The notes under the pieces were generated by a model. It was not told where the DNA came from. It saw only the letters and a program-made list of their open reading frames with translations, and searched no databases. Position numbers and translations under genes: made by a program. Shown piece after piece: positions 1 to 6,085 of a DNA stretch of 10,118 bases. Within the stretch, counting starts at the first letter, position 1. Each line of letters begins with the position of its first letter. The stretch comes from Pyrodictiaceae archaeon (lineage in GTDB: Archaea; Thermoproteota; Thermoprotei_A; Sulfolobales; Pyrodictiaceae): positions 1 to 10,118 of the forward strand of contig JALUFI010000196.1 of NCBI GenBank assembly GCA_027043685.1, given 5' to 3'.

Positions 1-162
1 GCAGTCCTCGAGGAGGTGACTGGCGAGAAGTACCTCGCCTACGAGGAGGAGCAGGGGCTCAACGGCGGCGCTCCCTATTGTGTGATAGTTGCTAGGCCTA
101 TGAGGCTCGGCCTGGTCCGTGCGGCGTCGGCGGCCCGGGCAAGTCAAGCTGTCCCTGCCTAG
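1..162 (+). CDS. 3' end of an unidentified protein (5' truncated by the window)
   Basis: Frame 1 is open from the first base to a TAG at 160-162, giving 53 residues. The fragment has an acidic, helix-like start (residues 1-18, with EEVTGEKYLAYEEEQ), then a probable beta-strand around NGGAPYCVIVARPMRL, and an Ala-rich tail. Codons are mostly G/C-ending, as in neighbouring genes, which supports real coding. I do not recognise the family. The gene faces the winged-helix regulator tail to tail across a 49-nt pyrimidine-rich gap. The short length leaves function open. Confidence 0.6.
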   Translation, partial: AVLEEVTGEKYLAYEEEQGLNGGAPYCVIVARPMRLGLVRAASAARASQAVPA

Positions 163-165
163 ACG

Positions 166-201
166 GCTCTCCTAATCCTTCCCTTTTCCTTGGCTCCCTC
201 G
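166..201 (+). terminator. Pyrimidine-rich putative archaeal terminator
   Basis: Directly after the TAG at 160-162 there is a C/T-rich tract containing CCTTCCCTTTTCCTTGG. Archaeal RNA polymerase tends to terminate at T-rich stretches without needing a hairpin. The tract sits between two convergent genes, so the position fits. The longest T run is only four, so the call is weak. Confidence 0.25.
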
Positions 202-211
202 TGGCTCGGGA

Positions 212-625
212 CTACTGGCTAGGCTTGTCTCGGCACTTCTCCTCTAGGCGGCGGAGCCTCTCGTCAAGCAGCTTGACGGCCCTCTCAAGGTCTTCCAGCC
301 TTGCTGCGAGGGCCTCGCAGTCCGGTCCAAGGCGGTGGCTCACTCTTCTCCGCAGCTCCAGGGGCCCTGGGCCCTTCACCGCGTATGCTACGGCGTAGTA
401 GCGGCCCTCCTCGCCGCGGGCGACGAGCCCAGCGTCCCTCAGCCTCGCCAGGGCTCTCCGTATAGCGGTTAGCGGTTCGCCTAGGGCGTCGGCTATCTCC
501 CTCGGGCCGGCGCCTTGGTGGTCGCGTAGGTATGCCAGCACTCTCTCCTCCAGCCTGGCCGCCATAGCCCTCTGCACCTCGGCTGCGGAGGGCAGATGGA
601 TGCCTATCTCATTGGGCCTCCTCAT
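212..625 (-). CDS. Winged-helix DNA-binding regulator with C-terminal coiled coil
   Basis: The 137-residue protein has a winged helix-turn-helix at about residues 24-83: a first helix (LEERVLAYLRDH), a PREIADALGE helix, a recognition helix (PLTAIRRALARLRDAG, about 51-66), and a wing (GEEGRYYAVAYAV). This is the ArsR/MarR/Lrp-like architecture common in archaeal repressors. Residues about 103-132 form a charged heptad-like helix (LEDLERAVKLLDERLRRLEEK), probably a dimerising coiled coil. No metal-binding cysteine cluster is visible. It is transcribed divergently from the permease-nucleotidyltransferase gene across a 133-nt gap, so it is a reasonable candidate regulator of that gene or of itself (inference). 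The ATG at 625 has no obvious Shine-Dalgarno sequence and lies about 26 nt after a TATA-like motif, which suggests a leaderless mRNA. The ligand is unknown. Confidence 0.85.
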   Translation of the reverse strand: MRRPNEIGIHLPSAAEVQRAMAARLEERVLAYLRDHQGAGPREIADALGEPLTAIRRALARLRDAGLVARGEEGRYYAVAYAVKGPGPLELRRRVSHRLGPDCEALAARLEDLERAVKLLDERLRRLEEKCRDKPSQ

Positions 626-646
626 ACCTGGCGGTTCAATCTATTC

Positions 647-655
647 CCCTTTATC
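647..655 (-). promoter_or_regulatory. TATA-like promoter of the winged-helix regulator
   Basis: Read on the minus strand the motif is AGATAAAGG, centred about 26 nt upstream of the ATG at 625. That spacing would place transcription start at or next to the start codon, the usual leaderless arrangement in Crenarchaeota. The match to the archaeal TATA consensus is only partial. Confidence 0.3.
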
Positions 656-689
656 TGGTCCGGGGTTTTGGTGTACTGTTCTTAACTCT

Positions 690-707
690 CGTAGATGCGT
701 CACTACG
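690..707. promoter_or_regulatory. Inverted repeat CGTAG-N8-CTACG, possible operator
   Basis: In the 133-nt gap between the divergent regulator and permease genes, CGTAG (690-694) and CTACG (703-707) form a perfect 5-bp dyad with an 8-nt spacer. The 18-bp span suits a dimeric winged-helix protein, and the regulator is encoded next door. Five-base arms occur often by chance, so this is only a candidate site. Confidence 0.25.
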
Positions 708-758
708 TCTTCTCGGAGCCGGGCCCTCGGTAGGGCTTACTCGCTGAAGCGTTGATGG

Positions 759-2495
759 GTGTCCCGTGTCTTGGCTCGGGCGGAGGCTGCTCAAGTAGCT
801 ACTAGTCTCAACGTGCATCGTCGTGGCGAGAAGATCGGCTTCCTTGAGGCCTACAGCATTGGCGTCGGCGGGATGATAGGTGGTGGTATCTTCGCCGTCC
901 TTGGGCTCAGCCTCCAGCTCGCTGGCTACGCCGCCCCAGTTGCCTTCCTGATAGCGGGGCTTGTGGCGCTTGCGACCTCCTATAGCTATGCGAAGCTCAG
1001 TGTAAGGTACCCCAGCGAGGGCGGTACGGTTGAGTTCCTTGTCCGGGGCTTCGGCCCGGGGCTTCTCAGCGGCGGGCTTAATGTGCTCCTTCTCGCAAGC
1101 TACGTTGTCATGATAGCTCTCTACGCCTATGCGTTCGGCAGCTACGGTGCCAGTGTGGCCGGAGAGAGCCTCTTCCTGAAGCATCTGCTGGCGGCGCTAG
1201 TGATAGCTGCGTTCGTATTCGTCAATGCCCTCGGAGCCTTAGTGAGTGGCCGTGTTGAGGACGCGCTTGTGCTGTTCAAGCTGGGCATACTGTTGATAGT
1301 CGCTGGTGCTGGTCTTGGCCTCGTGGACTGGGGGCGCTTCAGTCCCTCTAACTGGCCGCCATTGACAAACATTATAACCGGTGGTATGATAATATTCCTT
1401 GCCTACGAGGGCTTTGAGCTAATAGCTAACGCGGCGCAGGACGTGGAAGACCCCCGGATACTGCCCAGGGCGTTCTACGCATCAGTCATAACAGTCATAG
1501 CAGTCTATGTGCTCGTCGCTATCGTGACCGCGGGCGTGCTCAGCCTCCAGGATGTGATAAAGTACCGTGACTACGCGCTAGCAGCGGCCGCGGAGCCGAG
1601 CCTTGGGCAGCTCGGCTTCTACCTAGTAGTCGCGGGCGCCCTGGCCTCGACGAGCAGCGCGATAAACGCGACGCTCTACGGGACTGCGAGGATAAGCTAC
1701 ATAGTTGCGAAGTATGGCCAGCTGCCCCGCCGTGTCGAGAAAAGGGTCTGGCGCCAGGCGCCCGAGGGCCTCATCATCATAAGCGTGCTAGCCCTCCTGC
1801 TGGTCGAGACCGCGAGCCTCGAGGCCATCTCGGCCGCGGGCAGCGGAGGCTTCCTCCTAATCTTCGCAATGGTCAACCTGGCCGCCTATCGGCTCAGGAG
1901 GGAGGCCCGCACGAACCCAGTGATAACCCTCGCTGGGTTCGCGGGCGCCCTGGCGGCTCTCGCCATAATGCTCTACCGGATGGCTGTGACCGCTCCGGCC
2001 CAGATAGCCGTGTTCGCGGCTATGCTCGTCGGCAGCTTCGTGACAGAGTACCTGTACTACCGTATAACGGGGCGGAGACTGAGTGAATACATTGACTACA
2101 AGCTCGAGCTGAGGGAGAGGAATGTCAGGGAGTGGGAGCGCTGGCTACCGCGTTTCGTGGAGGCTCTGCGCCGCAGGATAAGGGATGCAGAGGTCTATCT
2201 TGTTGGGAGCGTTGCCCGGGGCGAGTACGAGGTAGCCCATGATGTCGACGTCCTGGTGGTCACTAGGGCCAGGATAGCCAAGGAGGAGTTGAAGAAAATA
2301 GTGGAGGAGGCGGAGAAGGAGGCAGGCCTAGTGAAGCGGATACACCCCGTTGACGTCCATGTCGCTCCGCCGGAGGAGAAGGAGAAGTGGCTAAGGAGGA
2401 GCCGTGCGTATCGCCGCCTGGAGCCGGGCGGCGGCGGTGTACAGGCTCCCGAGGCTGCTGGACGCGAACACGGCGGCAAGGGCGCTAAGGGGTAA
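759..2495 (+). CDS. APC-family amino-acid permease fused to a C-terminal nucleotidyltransferase domain
   Basis: The 578-residue protein has two parts. Residues about 26-436 are a polytopic permease of the amino acid-polyamine-organocation (APC) superfamily. TM1 carries the glycine-rich substrate-site motif GVGGMIGGGIF (35-45), and about twelve hydrophobic segments follow, with short charged loops. After a charged linker (about 437-475), residues about 476-550 look like a minimal nucleotidyltransferase. Gly483-Ser484 is followed after exactly ten residues by Asp495-Val-Asp497, the GS-x10-DxD hallmark of the pol-beta-like superfamily. Asp532 in PVDVHV supplies the third carboxylate. All expected metal ligands are therefore present, so the domain could be active. 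Transport substrate and nucleotide acceptor are unknown; regulation of transport by nucleotidyl transfer is inference. The start is GTG 759, just after an in-frame TGA; GTG 813 is an alternative just before the conserved region. The last 92 nt overlap the next gene, and the Gly-rich tail there may not be conserved. Confidence 0.88.
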   Translation: MSRVLARAEAAQVATSLNVHRRGEKIGFLEAYSIGVGGMIGGGIFAVLGLSLQLAGYAAPVAFLIAGLVALATSYSYAKLSVRYPSEGGTVEFLVRGFGPGLLSGGLNVLLLASYVVMIALYAYAFGSYGASVAGESLFLKHLLAALVIAAFVFVNALGALVSGRVEDALVLFKLGILLIVAGAGLGLVDWGRFSPSNWPPLTNIITGGMIIFLAYEGFELIANAAQDVEDPRILPRAFYASVITVIAVYVLVAIVTAGVLSLQDVIKYRDYALAAAAEPSLGQLGFYLVVAGALASTSSAINATLYGTARISYIVAKYGQLPRRVEKRVWRQAPEGLIIISVLALLLVETASLEAISAAGSGGFLLIFAMVNLAAYRLRREARTNPVITLAGFAGALAALAIMLYRMAVTAPAQIAVFAAMLVGSFVTEYLYYRITGRRLSEYIDYKLELRERNVREWERWLPRFVEALRRRIRDAEVYLVGSVARGEYEVAHDVDVLVVTRARIAKEELKKIVEEAEKEAGLVKRIHPVDVHVAPPEEKEKWLRRSRAYRRLEPGGGGVQAPEAAGREHGGKGAKG

Positions 2496-2883
2496 AAGGA
2501 CGCTAGTCATCCTCGGAAGGTGCATCGAGACCGAGAAGCCATGGGCCCTGGAGGGGCTGAGGAGGCTCCTCGGAGGCGACTACGCGGTCCTCACCGCCTG
2601 CCCCGAGGCCGAGCACATAAACATGATAGGCTTCAAGCTCGCCGGCATACTAGCCAGGCTCCCCGGCATAGAGGAGGTGGTAGTGCTCACCACTGACGGG
2701 AGCATGCACTGCATCCAGCTACACTACGTCGTCGAGGAGCTCGAGAAAATCATGCCAGGGAGGTTCCGGAGACGCCACCTCGTCGCGACGAGGGAGGGCC
2801 TCGTTGAGGTTTCACCCGAGGCTGTGAAGGTGAGTCGCTTCCTCTCACGCGTCGAGAAAATGCTTGGAAAGGCCCCCGGCTAG
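2404..2883 (+). CDS. Conserved-looking small protein of unknown function with three cysteines
   Basis: The 159-residue product has an alpha/beta look: strands LVILGR, YAVLTAC and EEVVVLTTDG alternate with helices, and there are no membrane segments. Its three cysteines fall in GRCIE, TACPE and SMHCIQLH, each just after a predicted strand, so they may come together in space. His residues lie near two of them (EAEHIN, MHCIQLHY). I do not recognise the family. The GTG start at 2404 has GGAGGA just upstream (2395-2400), while the next in-frame GTG at 2437 lacks one. The start lies 92 nt inside the permease-nucleotidyltransferase gene, so the two are probably cotranscribed and perhaps translationally coupled. 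The codons of this frame in the overlap are mostly G/C-ending. Its TAG shares the palindrome CTAG with the stop of the convergent DUF1641 gene. Confidence 0.75.
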   Translation: MRIAAWSRAAAVYRLPRLLDANTAARALRGKRTLVILGRCIETEKPWALEGLRRLLGGDYAVLTACPEAEHINMIGFKLAGILARLPGIEEVVVLTTDGSMHCIQLHYVVEELEKIMPGRFRRRHLVATREGLVEVSPEAVKVSRFLSRVEKMLGKAPG

Positions 2884-3335
2884 GCCTTGCCGGTCTGGCT
2901 CCTTATGCAGGCTCCGAGGCCCTTCGCTATCGCTAGGAGGAATGCCAGCCCGACCTGCACATCCTTGTCCCGGAGGGCTCCAAGCATCCCGAAGAGGCCC
3001 TTTGGCTTAACCTCCTCAGGCTTGGTTGACGCCATCGCCTTGAGGCTGCAGGCAGTCATCAACTCTACCGTGTTCTTTGCGCCGAGCACCTCGCCCGGGG
3101 TCAGCTTGGCGAGGCCGGACTGGGCGGCATGGGCTAGTCCAAGGGCGCGCTGCGTCGGTACATCATTGCCTATGAGGGCTAGTAGCTCATCACTCTTCTC
3201 GGCTATGACGCGCAGCATGTCAAGTATACCGCTTCTCTTCAATGCTATGGCTGTCTCGACTAGTGACTCGAGGGCCTTGCTCGCCTCCTCGTCAAGCAGG
3301 GCCGCCGCGGCCTCCTCTTTTTTCACGACCGCCAT
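2880..3335 (-). CDS. DUF1641 family protein, partner of the SQR-like oxidoreductase
   Basis: The 151-residue, largely helical protein resembles DUF1641 (COG2427). It has a central SGILDMLRVIAEKSDELLALIGND segment and a C-terminal LFGMLGALRDKDVQVGLAFLLAIAKGLG stretch. DUF1641 genes are commonly found beside sulfide:quinone oxidoreductase genes in archaea and bacteria, exactly as here, where sqr lies 52 nt upstream in the same direction. The biochemical role is not established; a membrane or electron-transfer accessory to SQR is the usual guess. The ATG at 3335 is preceded by GGAGAGGTG about 7-12 nt upstream on the coding strand, a good ribosome-binding site. The two cysteines (TACSLK, GACIRS) form no recognisable motif. 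The stop overlaps the stop of the convergent + strand gene by four bases. Confidence 0.82.
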   Translation of the reverse strand: MAVVKKEEAAAALLDEEASKALESLVETAIALKRSGILDMLRVIAEKSDELLALIGNDVPTQRALGLAHAAQSGLAKLTPGEVLGAKNTVELMTACSLKAMASTKPEEVKPKGLFGMLGALRDKDVQVGLAFLLAIAKGLGACIRSQTGKA

Positions 3336-3387
3336 GCCCGGGACACCTCTCCTCCAACCCAGGTGGGTAACGCTCTTCCACGGGGGT

Positions 3388-4557
3388 TTACTTTAGGCTT
3401 GCTATCCAGGCCTTGTAGAAAGCCTCCTTCATCAGCCTTATTATCGGTGATGTCCCGGCCACGTAGCAGCCGAGCCTCCACTTACCCTTCTCCCTGTCGA
3501 AGTCTAGCTCGCAGTTGCCGGCGAGGCCGCTGCCCGCCCCGTAGTAGCCGACGCAGGTCATCACTTTGGTTATGCCGGCGACGGGGTAGCCGCCGAGTAT
3601 CTCGCTCACCACCTGGTTGGCTGCGTACTCAGAGGCGAAGTGGACTGGTATGCCGGCTGTCACCAGGCCAGCGGGCACCATGCTGTGCTCCCCAGTCAGG
3701 TAGACCTCGTCGTAGCTTGGGTGGCGGAACGTCCTGGGCCTCACATCGGCCCAGCGCGGGTCCTGCTTGTACCTGAAGCCCTCGCTCCTCGCCAGGGGCT
3801 CGGGTAGCCTGCTCGGCGGCACCTTTATGAGCAGGTCGTATCTCTCCTCCACGTTGCCCGCCCTTATGACGCGCCTCTTCGGGTCTATCTCCTGGAGCCC
3901 ATTGTGTATGACCCTCTCTATGCCCAGCTCCTCGTACTTAGCTAGCCATGTCTTCGGGAAGTCGGGGCCCAGGGAGCCCATCGGGCTCTTCTCCGGGGTC
4001 ATGAGTGTTACCTGGACCTTCCTCTCCCGGTTAGCGAAGAGTTCTGCAAGGGTTGTTACGGCCTCGTGGGGGTACATGCCGCAGCGGTGCGGGGTCTCCG
4101 GGACGAGGAGGACTATCCTGCCACCCTTGAACCGTGCCAGTGCGCGTGCGAGCTGCATGGCGCCCTCGAGGGTGTAGTTGTGGTACCCCGCCTCCGCGAG
4201 GCCCGGGTAGGCGTCCCATCCGTACTTCACGCCTAGAGAGACTATGAGGTAGTCGTAGCTGTAGCTAGACCTTGCCCCCTGGACGAGCCTGTTCGCGAGG
4301 TCTATGCGCTGGGCCTCGTCGACTACTACGCGGACGCCGTACCTCTGCAGCGCGGCTATAGGCGCCTTTGTCTCCTCGGGCTCCGCGGTGCCGAGGGCGA
4401 CGTCGAAGAAGAGTGGCTGGAAGTAGTGGTTGGGGTCATTGGTTACCAGGGTTACCTCGACGGGCTCCTCTAGCTGCTTCTTGTGGAGCTTCTCCGCTAT
4501 CGTCTTCGCCGCCACGAGTCCGCCGGTGCCGCCGCCGAGTATGAGTATGCGCTTCAA
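3388..4557 (-). CDS. sqr: Sulfide:quinone oxidoreductase-like FAD flavoprotein
   Basis: The 389-residue protein starts with an FAD-binding Rossmann motif, GGGTGG (8-13), followed by a long helix and a strand ending in TLVTND. This is the two-dinucleotide-binding fold of the SQR/flavocytochrome c sulfide dehydrogenase (FCSD) family. Cys159 (in HRCGMYP) and Cys335 (in MTCVGYYG) are placed like the redox-active cysteine pair of FCSD and two of the three SQR cysteines. I see no cysteine near position 128, where classical SQRs have a third. The C-terminal segment (about 371-389, PIIRLMKEAFYKAWIASLK) is amphipathic and could dock on the membrane. The likely reaction is oxidation of sulfide to polysulfide or sulfur with electrons passed to quinone. 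TTG 4557 is the only plausible start: an in-frame TGA lies just upstream and the FAD motif begins at residue 8. A DUF1641 gene follows. A generic NADH dehydrogenase-like role is the main alternative. Confidence 0.85.
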   Translation of the reverse strand: MKRILILGGGTGGLVAAKTIAEKLHKKQLEEPVEVTLVTNDPNHYFQPLFFDVALGTAEPEETKAPIAALQRYGVRVVVDEAQRIDLANRLVQGARSSYSYDYLIVSLGVKYGWDAYPGLAEAGYHNYTLEGAMQLARALARFKGGRIVLLVPETPHRCGMYPHEAVTTLAELFANRERKVQVTLMTPEKSPMGSLGPDFPKTWLAKYEELGIERVIHNGLQEIDPKRRVIRAGNVEERYDLLIKVPPSRLPEPLARSEGFRYKQDPRWADVRPRTFRHPSYDEVYLTGEHSMVPAGLVTAGIPVHFASEYAANQVVSEILGGYPVAGITKVMTCVGYYGAGSGLAGNCELDFDREKGKWRLGCYVAGTSPIIRLMKEAFYKAWIASLK

Positions 4558-4571
4558 GGCGTGTGCACGCC
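4558..4571 (-). promoter_or_regulatory. Inverted repeat abutting the sqr start codon
   Basis: Directly before the TTG start of sqr, the coding strand reads GGCGTGCACACGCC. GGCGT and ACGCC can pair around a 4-nt loop, or six-base arms with a 2-nt spacer form a DNA dyad. No Shine-Dalgarno sequence is seen here, so a stem touching the start codon could affect initiation, or the dyad could bind a protein. Both are inference. Confidence 0.4.
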
Positions 4572-4595
4572 CCGTTCATGTCGCTGCCCGGATGT

Positions 4596-4616
4596 ATACG
4601 GGTGTGAATCCCGTAT
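4596..4616. promoter_or_regulatory. Perfect 7-bp inverted repeat in the sqr leader
   Basis: ATACGGG (4596-4602) and CCCGTAT (4610-4616) are perfect reverse complements separated by seven bases. The element is about 40-60 nt upstream of the sqr start, between the TATA-like motif and the start codon, so it would be an operator or an mRNA hairpin. The 5-bp core plus 7-nt loop superficially resembles a tRNA T-arm, but no other tRNA parts are present. Confidence 0.45.
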
Positions 4617-4670
4617 TCCTGCGTGATAGATACTGGGGGACTAAAGGGGGGAGCGTCGCAGACCACAACC

Positions 4671-4680
4671 AATTTTTTAA
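4671..4680 (-). promoter_or_regulatory. TATA-like element of the sqr-DUF1641 operon
   Basis: On the minus strand the sequence is TTAAAAAATT, a conspicuous A/T block in GC-rich surroundings and the best TATA candidate upstream of sqr. Transcription would start near 4650, giving an unusually long leader of about 90 nt that contains both inverted repeats. The block touches the end of the tandem direct repeat, in the place where BRE or upstream regulator sites lie. Confidence 0.5.
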
Positions 4681-4705
4681 CCGATACATTCACCCGATAC
4701 ATTCA
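4681..4705 (-). repeat. 12-bp tandem direct repeat upstream of the sqr promoter
   Basis: Two exact copies of TGAATGTATCGG (minus-strand orientation) occupy 4705-4694 and 4692-4681, a 13-nt period with one base between. They run straight into the TATA-like block. The repeat also covers the last codons and stop of the DUF99 gene (TGA at 4692-4690). Position and exactness suggest a regulator-binding array for sqr, though a local duplication is also possible. Confidence 0.6.
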
Positions 4706-5334
4706 GGTACGTGGCTCCCTTGTAGAAGCGAGGCCGTCAGCTCGGAGGCGAGGATGTGGGCAGCGTAGAGGGGCTCCGGGGCGCGCGTATAGAGCTGGAG
4801 GCTGCAGAGGAGCCGGTGCCCCCAGCTCCACTCTGCACCATAGACCGCTAGGAGAAGGCTGCCACGGGGACAGGGGGCCTGTCGGAGCCTCGACCAGGCC
4901 TCCTCTAGTAGCCGGAGCCTCTCCCTCCAGTCCGGGAAGTGGAGCCTCAGCGCCCTCTCCACGGCCTCCCTCCTGGGCGGGTACCAGTAGACAACCAGCA
5001 CCGGTATAGCCAGCCTAGACGCTATGGCCTCCGGGTCGGCGACGTTGAAGCCGGCGAAGACATTGGTGTCGAGGAGGAGAGCCTCAACCCCGTAGCCGAG
5101 GCCGCGTGCCCTCTCCACGGCCCAGGCTATCCTCTCAGTGGAGTCCATGCCATCCACTGCGAGACTCGTCACGATAGCCCCGCAGGGGCAGAGTTCACCG
5201 CCGACCCGGCAGTGGAGGGAGAGCACGCCCAGCGTGCAGCGCCAGGACTTGCTGAACCGGCCATCGTCGAAGCCCGCCACGCAGCGCCTAGGGCGTGACC
5301 GCGAGGCCGGACTCCTCCCGGAGCTGCTGCACAA
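4690..5334 (-). CDS. DUF99 family protein (endonuclease V-like fold)
   Basis: The 214-residue protein matches the DUF99 family (COG1628), archaeal proteins related in fold to endonuclease V. The first strand ends in GFDDGRF (21-27). A second strand is followed by VDGMDSTERIA (60-69). The hallmark LLLDTNVFAGFNVAD (85-99) precedes the strand IPVLVVYWYPP. Asp23, Asp61/Asp64 and Asp88 are candidate acidic residues of the RNase H-like core. The biochemical function of DUF99 is not firmly known; nucleic-acid processing is inferred from the fold. The ATG at 5334 overlaps the upstream membrane-protein gene by 47 nt. GTG 5280 lies just past that gene's stop but would cut into the first strand, so I prefer 5334, with doubt. 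The last codons contain the tandem repeat that precedes the sqr promoter. Confidence 0.83.
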   Translation of the reverse strand: MCSSSGRSPASRSRPRRCVAGFDDGRFSKSWRCTLGVLSLHCRVGGELCPCGAIVTSLAVDGMDSTERIAWAVERARGLGYGVEALLLDTNVFAGFNVADPEAIASRLAIPVLVVYWYPPRREAVERALRLHFPDWRERLRLLEEAWSRLRQAPCPRGSLLLAVYGAEWSWGHRLLCSLQLYTRAPEPLYAAHILASELTASLLQGSHVPECIG

Positions 5335-6085
5335 CCCTCCTCCTCACCCACCACGGCTCACTCGGCACCAGCCTGTCAATCCTCTCCGATAGCCCGGCGG
5401 AGAGCCTTATCCTGCCGCTCAGCAGGAGCTTCGTGAACGCCTTGGTCGCCAGGTAGGCAGTGTACGTCCTGCTCGCTCCACGGTTAGCGGCGCCAGCGAT
5501 CTCCCTCACAACGCCGTAGGCGAGGCGGACGTGGCTAGCCGTTGTTAGTTCAAGGTAGGGTCCGTCCCTGCCCCGCCTGGCGAGGGAGTAGAGCATCTCC
5601 ATTATCCTGGCGGGCACGGCTACGATGAGCTTGTTCCTCCGCGTCCTAGTCGCGGCCGGCAATGCGTTCCACGCGGCCCGGTGAAGGAGCGCGAGGAGCC
5701 CGCTCTGGGCCTCCTCCTGGCTCACAGCACTGCCCAGCTGGACAACCTGGATACCAGCACCCCGGCGGTAGGCGTAGAGCACGGCAACGTCCCGCGCCCC
5801 CACAGCGGCCCCCGCCGCGGCTATCCAGTCAGCAACCATACCCGCCTCCTGGGGCTCCAGCACCCTCCTGGCACGGAACAGCACCATCTCCCGGGCGAGG
5901 AGAAGAAGGGGCACAGCGAACAACCCGGCAATCATGGCGGCGAAGACCGCTGCGCTGAGGCTCTCAGAGGCAACGTACACGAGCCCCGCGACGAGGGCGG
6001 CGGCAGCCGCGGCCCCGGTGTCCGGCCGGGGAGGGAGAACTAGGCGAGCCTCAACCTGCCGCGCCCCGCTATCTCTTCCTCCCAA
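5288..6085 (-). CDS. Membrane-anchored protein of unknown function
   Basis: The 265-residue product has a short charged N-terminus, then two closely spaced hydrophobic segments (about 24-40 and 46-64), then a soluble domain of about 200 residues. A two-helix hairpin anchor with a cytoplasmic C-terminal domain fits the Arg-rich stretch after TM2 (FRARRVLEPQE). The soluble part is mixed alpha/beta, with a basic helical end (WWVRRRVVQQLREESG); I see no catalytic motif and no cysteines, and I do not recognise the family. The TTG at 6085 is the only usable start before TM1. Its upstream GGTGAG is a weak ribosome-binding site, while a stronger GGGAGGA lies just after it, so the N-terminus is uncertain. 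The gene overlaps DUF99 downstream by 47 nt, suggesting cotranscription. Confidence 0.65.
   Translation of the reverse strand: MGGRDSGARQVEARLVLPPRPDTGAAAAAALVAGLVYVASESLSAAVFAAMIAGLFAVPLLLLAREMVLFRARRVLEPQEAGMVADWIAAAGAAVGARDVAVLYAYRRGAGIQVVQLGSAVSQEEAQSGLLALLHRAAWNALPAATRTRRNKLIVAVPARIMEMLYSLARRGRDGPYLELTTASHVRLAYGVVREIAGAANRGASRTYTAYLATKAFTKLLLSGRIRLSAGLSERIDRLVPSEPWWVRRRVVQQLREESGLAVTP

Noticed and set aside
651..1184. 177-codon minus-strand open frame across the start of the permease gene
   Set aside because: It lies antisense to clear permease coding sequence, and its composition is that of a shadow frame with no recognisable domain.
759..2883. MNT-HEPN toxin-antitoxin module, because of the nucleotidyltransferase domain
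   Set aside because: The neighbouring small protein has no HEPN RX4-6H motif or helical HEPN look, and the nucleotidyltransferase is fused to a permease.
3363..4177. Plus-strand open frames opposite sqr
   Set aside because: They are antisense to a well-supported flavoprotein and look like Ser/Arg-rich shadows.
4590..4625. tRNA-like T-arm (5-bp stem ACGGG/CCCGT with a 7-nt loop ending GAAT)
   Set aside because: The loop lacks the canonical TTC, and no matching acceptor, D or anticodon arms lie around it on either strand.
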